From the NCBI GenBank assembly GCA_904419295.1, contig CAJFRA010000006.1, positions 1 to 64,000 of the forward strand: a stretch of 64,000 bases of DNA, in the 5' to 3' direction. The stretch is from Candidatus Pseudobutyricicoccus lothianensis (lineage in GTDB: Bacteria > Bacillota > Clostridia > Oscillospirales > Butyricicoccaceae). Made by a program: the position numbers and the translations under genes. The notes beneath the pieces were generated by a model, which worked only from the letters and a program-made list of their open reading frames with translations, made no database searches and was not told where the DNA came from. Of this stretch, positions 58,859 through 64,000 are shown one piece after another; within the stretch, counting starts at the first letter, position 1; each line of letters opens with the position of its first letter.

Positions 58859-60241
58859 ATGCACCATCAATATAAATTGGACGGCTACAACATCGTGCTG
58901 GATACCTGCAGCGGCGCCGTTCATCTGGTGGACGATGTGGCCTATGACATCATTGGCATGTACCAAGACCATACGCCCGACCAGATCTGCCACACAATAC
59001 TGGAAAAATATGCAGATCGTCCCGACGTGACGAAGGAAGAAGTGCTGGCTTGCCTAGAAGATGTGGAAGCCCTGAAGGCGGAACACAAGCTGTTTACGCC
59101 GGATACTTATGAACCAGTGGCGGCTACCTACAAAAACAACAGCGACGTGGTCAAAGCCCTTTGCCTCCACGTGGCCCACACCTGCAATCTCAACTGTGAA
59201 TATTGCTTTGCCAGCCAGGGCAAATACCAGGGAGAGCGGGCGCTGATGTCCTTTGAGGTGGGCAAGCAGGCCCTGGATTTTTTGGTGGCCCATTCGGGCT
59301 CCCGGCGGAATTTAGAGGTGGATTTCTTCGGCGGAGAACCTTTGATGAATTGGCAAGTGGTAAAAGACCTGGTGGCCTATGCCCGGAGCCTGGAACCCAT
59401 CCACAACAAAAACTTCCGCTTTACCCTGACGACGAACGGCGTGCTGCTGGATGATGAAGTCATCGATTTCTGCAACCGGGAGATGCACAATGTGGTGCTC
59501 TCTCTGGATGGCCGCAAAGAGGTCCATGACCGGTTCCGCAAGGATTATGCAGGCCGGGGCAGCTACGACACCATCGTACCCAATTTTCAGCGCTTTGTGG
59601 CCAAACGGGGGGACAAAAGCTACTACATGCGGGGCACGTACACCCACTACAACACCGATTTCACAAAAGATATCTTCTATATGGCAGACCTGGGCTTTAC
59701 TGAATTGAGCATGGAACCGGTGGTCTGCGACCCGGCTGATCCCTGCGCTTTGACCGAAGAAGATCTGCCCATTTTGATGGAGCAATACGAGATCTTGGCG
59801 CGGGAGATGCTGCGCCGCCACCGGGAAGGCCGGCCCTTTACCTTCTACCACTACATTCTGGACTTGAAAAACGGCCCCTGCATTTATAAACGGATCTCGG
59901 GCTGCGGCAGCGGCACAGAATATATGGCGGTGACGCCCTGGGGCGAGCTGTTCCCCTGCCATCAATTCGTAGGCGACCCCAAATACAGCCTGGGGAACAT
60001 ATGGGAAGGCGTAAAAAACAAGGAAGCCCAAGACGAATTCCGGGCTTGTAACGCCTATGCCCGGCCGGAATGCCAAGACTGCTGGGCCAAGCTATACTGC
60101 TCTGGCGGCTGCGCAGCCAACAGCTACCATGCCACCGGCTCCATTCAAGGGGTCTACGCTTATGGCTGTGAATTGTTCAAAAAACGGATCGAATGCGCCA
60201 TCATGCTCCAAGTGGCCATGGAGCAAGAACCGGAAGCATGA
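58859..60241 (+). CDS. scfB: Thioether-forming SCIFF peptide maturase (radical SAM-SPASM)
   Basis: A 460-residue radical SAM enzyme that installs Cys-to-alpha-carbon thioether links in SCIFF. An N-terminal peptide-binding (RRE-like) domain (about 1-90) precedes the radical SAM core with CNLNCEYCFASQG (CX3CX2C, about residues 110-117). The SPASM part holds the auxiliary-cluster cysteines (GPCIYKRISGCGSG, FPCHQF, CQDCWAKLYCSGGC). GGAGG precedes the ATG. Its stop overlaps the start of the next gene (ATGA). Confidence 0.96.
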   Translation: MHHQYKLDGYNIVLDTCSGAVHLVDDVAYDIIGMYQDHTPDQICHTILEKYADRPDVTKEEVLACLEDVEALKAEHKLFTPDTYEPVAATYKNNSDVVKALCLHVAHTCNLNCEYCFASQGKYQGERALMSFEVGKQALDFLVAHSGSRRNLEVDFFGGEPLMNWQVVKDLVAYARSLEPIHNKNFRFTLTTNGVLLDDEVIDFCNREMHNVVLSLDGRKEVHDRFRKDYAGRGSYDTIVPNFQRFVAKRGDKSYYMRGTYTHYNTDFTKDIFYMADLGFTELSMEPVVCDPADPCALTEEDLPILMEQYEILAREMLRRHREGRPFTFYHYILDLKNGPCIYKRISGCGSGTEYMAVTPWGELFPCHQFVGDPKYSLGNIWEGVKNKEAQDEFRACNAYARPECQDCWAKLYCSGGCAANSYHATGSIQGVYAYGCELFKKRIECAIMLQVAMEQEPEA

Positions 60242-61581
60242 AGACACCCGTACGGGATTTCATCGACTACTACCGGCAAAGCGGCATGACAAGGCTCCAC
60301 ATGCCGGGCCACAAAGGGCATGGCCCACTGGGCTGTGAAGCCTGGGATCTGACAGAGATCCAGGGGGCAGATGACCTGGCAGACCCTTCGGGCATCCTGT
60401 TGGAGAGCGAAAACAATGCCACGGCTCTGTTTGGCAGCCGACATACTTTTTACAGCACCGGGGGCAGCTCCCAGTGCATCAAAGCCATGCTGTATCTGGC
60501 GCTGCTCCACAAGCCTGCCGGGGCGGCTGCCACTGTGCTGGCAGGCCGGAACGCCCACAAAGCCTTTGTTCATGGCTGTGCACTGCTGGGGCTGGAACCC
60601 GTTTGGCTGTGGCCCAGCCAGCCGGATGGCCTGTGTACCTGCGCTGTCACAGGGGAGGACCTGGAGAGGGCGCTGGCCGCCCAGAGCCAGCTGCCTCTGG
60701 CAGTCTATATCACCGCACCGGATTACCTGGGCACCTCGCCGGATCTGGCGGCGCTGGCAGAAGTGTGCCGGCGCTGGGGCGTGCCGCTGCTGGTGGACAA
60801 CGCCCACGGGGCGTATTTGCGGTTTTTACAGCCCAGCCGCCATCCGCTGGATCTGGGGGCGGCCATGTGCTGCGATTCCGCCCATAAGACGTTGCCGGTG
60901 CTCACAGGCGGCGCCTACCTCCACGTGGCCAAAGGGGCGGCATGCCCCTTTGAGCAAGACGCCAGGCAAGCGCTGTCGGTCTTTGGTTCTTCCAGCCCAT
61001 CTTACCTGGTATTGGCGTCGCTGGATGCCTGCAACGCTGCTTTGGCCGGTGACCTGCCCGCCCGTTTGGCTGTCTGCGCTGACGAAATGGCAAGCTTAAA
61101 ACGGCGGTTGGAAGGCCAGGGGCTGCCGCTGCGGCTCGGTGAACCGCTGAAGCTGGTGATCGACGGGGCAGCGGCAGGCACCACCGGCCTGGCATTGGCT
61201 GACCGATTGCGTGCCGGAGGGGTAGAGCCGGAATTTGCGGATGAAGACGTGCTGGTGCTGATGGCGGCAGCTGACACCAGCCGGGCAGATCTGTCCAAAG
61301 TAGCCCAGGCATTGGATGGATTTCAGCCGGGGAAGCCCCGGGCGCCTTTGGCTTTGCCATCGCCTGGCCCGCAAGCAATGAGCCTGCGGGAAGCCATGCT
61401 GGCTCCGCAGCAAAAAGTAGCTGTGGTCCAGGCGGCCGGCCGGGTGTGCGGCAGCACAGTGGTCTCCTGCCCGCCTGCCATTCCCATGGCAATGCCTGGG
61501 GAGCGCCTCACGGAGGAGACAGCCGCTTTTTTGGAACGGATGGGGATGGACTGCATCTCCGTGGTGAAGGAAGTGCATTAG
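60238..61581 (+). CDS. PLP enzyme of the Orn/Lys/Arg decarboxylase fold
   Basis: A 447-residue protein. The N terminus TRLHMPGHKGHG and the PLP lysine in CDSAHKTLPVLTGGAYLH identify the major domain of Orn/Lys/Arg decarboxylases. It lacks the wing domain of E. coli enzymes and resembles the short YaaO/SpeA-like group, so arginine, lysine or another substrate is possible. A four-base overlap with scfB (ATGA) shows translational coupling; this neighbour is not a usual part of SCIFF maturation. Confidence 0.88.
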   Translation: MKTPVRDFIDYYRQSGMTRLHMPGHKGHGPLGCEAWDLTEIQGADDLADPSGILLESENNATALFGSRHTFYSTGGSSQCIKAMLYLALLHKPAGAAATVLAGRNAHKAFVHGCALLGLEPVWLWPSQPDGLCTCAVTGEDLERALAAQSQLPLAVYITAPDYLGTSPDLAALAEVCRRWGVPLLVDNAHGAYLRFLQPSRHPLDLGAAMCCDSAHKTLPVLTGGAYLHVAKGAACPFEQDARQALSVFGSSSPSYLVLASLDACNAALAGDLPARLAVCADEMASLKRRLEGQGLPLRLGEPLKLVIDGAAAGTTGLALADRLRAGGVEPEFADEDVLVLMAAADTSRADLSKVAQALDGFQPGKPRAPLALPSPGPQAMSLREAMLAPQQKVAVVQAAGRVCGSTVVSCPPAIPMAMPGERLTEETAAFLERMGMDCISVVKEVH

Positions 61582-61589
61582 AGAATCGA

Positions 61590-61619
61590 AGCCTGTCAGA
61601 GAGAATGGCAGGCTTTTTT
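61590..61619 (+). terminator. Terminator after the scfB-decarboxylase unit
   Basis: GCCTGTCA and TGGCAGGC with a seven-base loop and T6. Confidence 0.85.
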
Positions 61620-61700
61620 GATCGTACCACCTCCTGAAGGGAAGAGAGCAGCCTATTTCCATGGAAATACCGAAAAGGAGGCTCCGCTGGCGGGAAAGCT

Positions 61701-61729
61701 TTGCGCTTTGCCTGCCGGTCTGCTACAAT
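61701..61729 (+). promoter_or_regulatory. Promoter of tex
   Basis: TTGCGC (61701-61706) and TACAAT (61724-61729) with a 17-base spacer. Confidence 0.6.
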
Positions 61730-61794
61730 AAAAGGCAACAGACGGCTCTGCGCGCAGGAGAGCCGCCCAATCTTCCCACAGAAGGAGAACCTCA

Positions 61795-63942
61795 ATGGAA
61801 CAAATGATAGAGACCCTGGCCCGGGAATTCAATGTCAAGCCCCAACATGCCCAGGCTGTGGTACAGCTGTTGGACGAGGGCAATACCGTCCCCTTTATTG
61901 CCCGTTACCGCAAGGAGCAGCACGGCACGATGGATGACCAGACCATCCGCGCCCTGGCAGAGCGGCTCCACTATTTGCGCGGGCTGGAGCAGCGGCGGCA
62001 GGAAGTATCCCAGGCCATCGAAGCCCAGGGCAAATTGACGCCCGAATTGGCCGCGGCTTTGGGGCAGGCCACCACTTTGGCAGAAGTGGAAGATCTATAC
62101 CGCCCATACCGGCCAAAACGCCGCACCCGGGCCAGCATTGCCCGGGAGAAAGGCCTGGAGCCGCTGGCAGAAGCCCTGCGGCAGGGGAAAGGCCAGGATG
62201 CATTGGCTTTGGCGCAACCCTATGTACAGCCGGAAAAAGGGGTGGAGACGGCAGAGGAGGCGCTGCAGGGCGCCAGCGATATCTTGGCGGAAGAGCTTTC
62301 CGACGATGCGGCGCTGCGCAAGCGGCTGCGGAACCATATCCAGCGCACCGGGGTTTTGCAGGCCAAAGGGGCTACAGAAGAGGACACGGTGTACCGGCTG
62401 TACTATGACTTTGCTGAGCGGGTGACAAAGCTGCAGAGCCATCAGATCTTGGCCATCAACCGGGGCGAAAAAGAAGAGGCGCTGAAAGTCGCAGTGCAAG
62501 CCGATGGATCGGGGGCGGTGCAGTTGGTGCAGCGGGCCCTTATCCGGCCTGGCAACCCCTATGAAGACCGGTTGCGGGCGACAGCGCAAGACGCATGGGA
62601 CAGGCTGCTTTTCCCCTCTTTGGAGCGGGAGGTGCGGGCTGACCTGACGGAGCGGGCTCAAGAGCAGGCCATTCACACATTTGCCCTGAACCTGCGGCCT
62701 TTGCTGATGCAGCCACCTGTGAAAAATAAGGTCATCCTGGGTTTTGATCCGGCCTACCGCACCGGCTGCAAACTGGCAGTGGTCGACCCTACGGGGAAAG
62801 TGCTGGAGACCGGTGTGATCTACCCGACCAAACCCCACAACAAGGTGGAAGAGGGGAAGCGGGTCTTGCGGCGCCTTTGCGATACCCATCACATCCAGTG
62901 CATCGCCATCGGCAATGGCACGGCTTCGCGGGAATCGGAGCTGTTTGTGGCAGAGTTCATTCGGGAATATGGCGGAGATGTCAGCTACATGGTCGTCAGC
63001 GAGGCAGGGGCCTCTGTCTATTCTGCCTCGCCGCTGGGGGCCGAGGAATTCCCCGACTACGACGTTTCTCTGCGCTCGGCAGTCTCCATTGCCCGGCGGC
63101 TCCAAGATCCTTTGGCTGAGCTGGTGAAGATCGACCCCAAAGCCATTGGCGTGGGGCAGTACCAACACGATATGCCCCAGGTACGCCTGGGGGAGACGCT
63201 GGATGGCGTGGTGGAAGATTGCGTCAACGCTGTGGGGGTGGATCTGAACACCGCATCGCCTGCTCTGCTGCGCCGGGTCGCCGGCGTGACAGCGGCAGTG
63301 GCGAAAAACATCGTGGTCTATCGGGAGGAAAACGGCCCATTCCCCGACCGGAAAACTTTGAAAAAAGTGCCTAAACTGGGGCCGAAGGCCTTTGAACAGT
63401 GCGCCGGTTTCCTGCGGCTGCCCGAAGGAAAGGAATGGCTGGACCGCACAGCGGTACACCCAGAATCGTATCCGGCTGCCCGAAAGCTGCTGGATCTCTG
63501 GGGACATCCGCTGGAAGAAGCGGCGATGCTGCCCCAGTGGCTCCGGCAGCAAGGGCTCCAGCAGGTGGCAGAACAGTGTGGCGTAGGCGTGCCTACGCTG
63601 CAGGACATTGCAGCTGAGCTGCAAAAACCGGGCCGAGACCCCCGGGATCAGCTGCCGCCCCCGCTGCTGCGGCAGGATGTGCTGAGTATGGAAGACCTCA
63701 AACCGGGGATGGAATTGCAAGGCACCGTGCGCAACGTAGTGGATTTCGGCGCTTTTGTGGATATTGGTGTGCACCAAGATGGGCTGGTGCACATCTCTCA
63801 GATCGCCGACCGCTATGTCCGGCACCCCTCCGATGTGCTCACGGTGGGTGATGTGATTCGGGTCACCGTGCTGGAAGTGGACCAGAAGAAAAAAAGGATC
63901 GCTCTGACCATGCGCCAAGGAAAACAAGGGACAGAAGGTTAA
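61795..63942 (+). CDS. tex: Tex-family RNA-binding transcription accessory protein
   Basis: A 715-residue Tex protein. Domains: N-terminal helical Tex_N (IARYRKEQHGTMDDQTIRAL, LYRPYRPKRRTRASIAREKGLEPLA), a YqgF-like RNase-H fold (about 315-460, VILGFDPAYRTGCKLAVVDP), helix-hairpin-helix repeats (about 480-550, NTASPALLRRVAGVTAAVA), and a C-terminal S1 RNA-binding domain (about 640-710, GMELQGTVRNVVDFGAFVDIGVHQDGLVHIS). In other bacteria it affects transcription and toxin expression. GAAGGAG lies before ATG 61795. It stands alone with its own promoter. Confidence 0.96.
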   Translation: MEQMIETLAREFNVKPQHAQAVVQLLDEGNTVPFIARYRKEQHGTMDDQTIRALAERLHYLRGLEQRRQEVSQAIEAQGKLTPELAAALGQATTLAEVEDLYRPYRPKRRTRASIAREKGLEPLAEALRQGKGQDALALAQPYVQPEKGVETAEEALQGASDILAEELSDDAALRKRLRNHIQRTGVLQAKGATEEDTVYRLYYDFAERVTKLQSHQILAINRGEKEEALKVAVQADGSGAVQLVQRALIRPGNPYEDRLRATAQDAWDRLLFPSLEREVRADLTERAQEQAIHTFALNLRPLLMQPPVKNKVILGFDPAYRTGCKLAVVDPTGKVLETGVIYPTKPHNKVEEGKRVLRRLCDTHHIQCIAIGNGTASRESELFVAEFIREYGGDVSYMVVSEAGASVYSASPLGAEEFPDYDVSLRSAVSIARRLQDPLAELVKIDPKAIGVGQYQHDMPQVRLGETLDGVVEDCVNAVGVDLNTASPALLRRVAGVTAAVAKNIVVYREENGPFPDRKTLKKVPKLGPKAFEQCAGFLRLPEGKEWLDRTAVHPESYPAARKLLDLWGHPLEEAAMLPQWLRQQGLQQVAEQCGVGVPTLQDIAAELQKPGRDPRDQLPPPLLRQDVLSMEDLKPGMELQGTVRNVVDFGAFVDIGVHQDGLVHISQIADRYVRHPSDVLTVGDVIRVTVLEVDQKKKRIALTMRQGKQGTEG

Positions 63943-63974
63943 GGGAAGGCGCCGACGATAAAACAGAGATCGGC

Positions 63975-64000
63975 CAAAAGAGCCGCCCGGCTGGGCGGCT
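63975..64000 (+). terminator. Start of a terminator after tex, cut by the window edge
   Basis: AGCCGCCC and GGGCGGCT form a perfect stem ending at the last base; the expected T run would lie beyond the window. Confidence 0.65.

Overview
The window looks like chromosome from a moderately GC-rich, endospore-forming low-GC-phylum anaerobe, most like a gut Clostridia of the Oscillospiraceae/Ruminococcaceae type. The reasons are a PolC replicase, sporulation genes (spoIIGA-sigE, ypeB, an alpha/beta SASP, CotF-type coat proteins), a SCIFF peptide with its radical-SAM maturase, a two-gene LysO exporter, a PPi-type phosphofructokinase, LexA boxes of the Gram-positive type, and frequent TTG/GTG starts behind strong GGAGG sites. 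No phage, IS element, CRISPR array or rRNA was seen. There is one tRNA, Val(GAC).

Layout. 1-2.7 kb: a consensus promoter and an Asn-type T-box leader drive asnB. 2.7-6.5 kb (minus): a cytoplasmic-looking vWA/Cys-rich protein, then a DNA-repair-associated radical SAM protein and its TIGR03915 partner behind a promoter carrying two LexA boxes. 6.5-8.3 kb: an AbgB-like M20 peptidase and an intergenic repeat pair. 8.4-19.3 kb (plus): pyrH-frr-uppS-cdsA-dxr-rseP-ispG-polC-tfoX-like, a cluster joining translation, isoprenoid/undecaprenyl and phospholipid synthesis and replication. 19.5-29.6 kb: pfp, a DUF4097 protein, nadE, a carB gene fused in frame to dapF, carA, and purA with an attenuator-like leader. 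29.9-34.2 kb: flavodoxin-like protein, ypeB, aminotransferase, trpS. 34.4-41.1 kb: tagO/wecA, mnaA, an anchored protein, then a TetM-like ribosomal GTPase fused to a YacP/Rae1-type NYN nuclease, and split lysO. 41.2-50.1 kb: envelope and sporulation genes. 50.4-54.1 kb: ferritin, endonuclease IV, GNAT, an aldo/keto reductase behind a MerR-type promoter, tRNA-Val. 54.5-58.3 kb (minus): a decayed GlcG remnant joined to a truncated AraC regulator, then a pit-DUF47-DUF368 operon with a riboswitch-like leader. 58.6-64 kb: SCIFF, scfB, a decarboxylase-fold PLP enzyme and tex.

The most interesting items are the GTPase-NYN fusion (37569-40187), the structured pit leader with mutually exclusive stems (58178-58321), the CarB-DapF fusion (23065-27105), the LexA-controlled radical SAM pair (4230-6361), and a SCIFF precursor in which the usual thioether acceptor position appears changed. 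All family assignments were made by reading protein motifs from memory; no searches were run.
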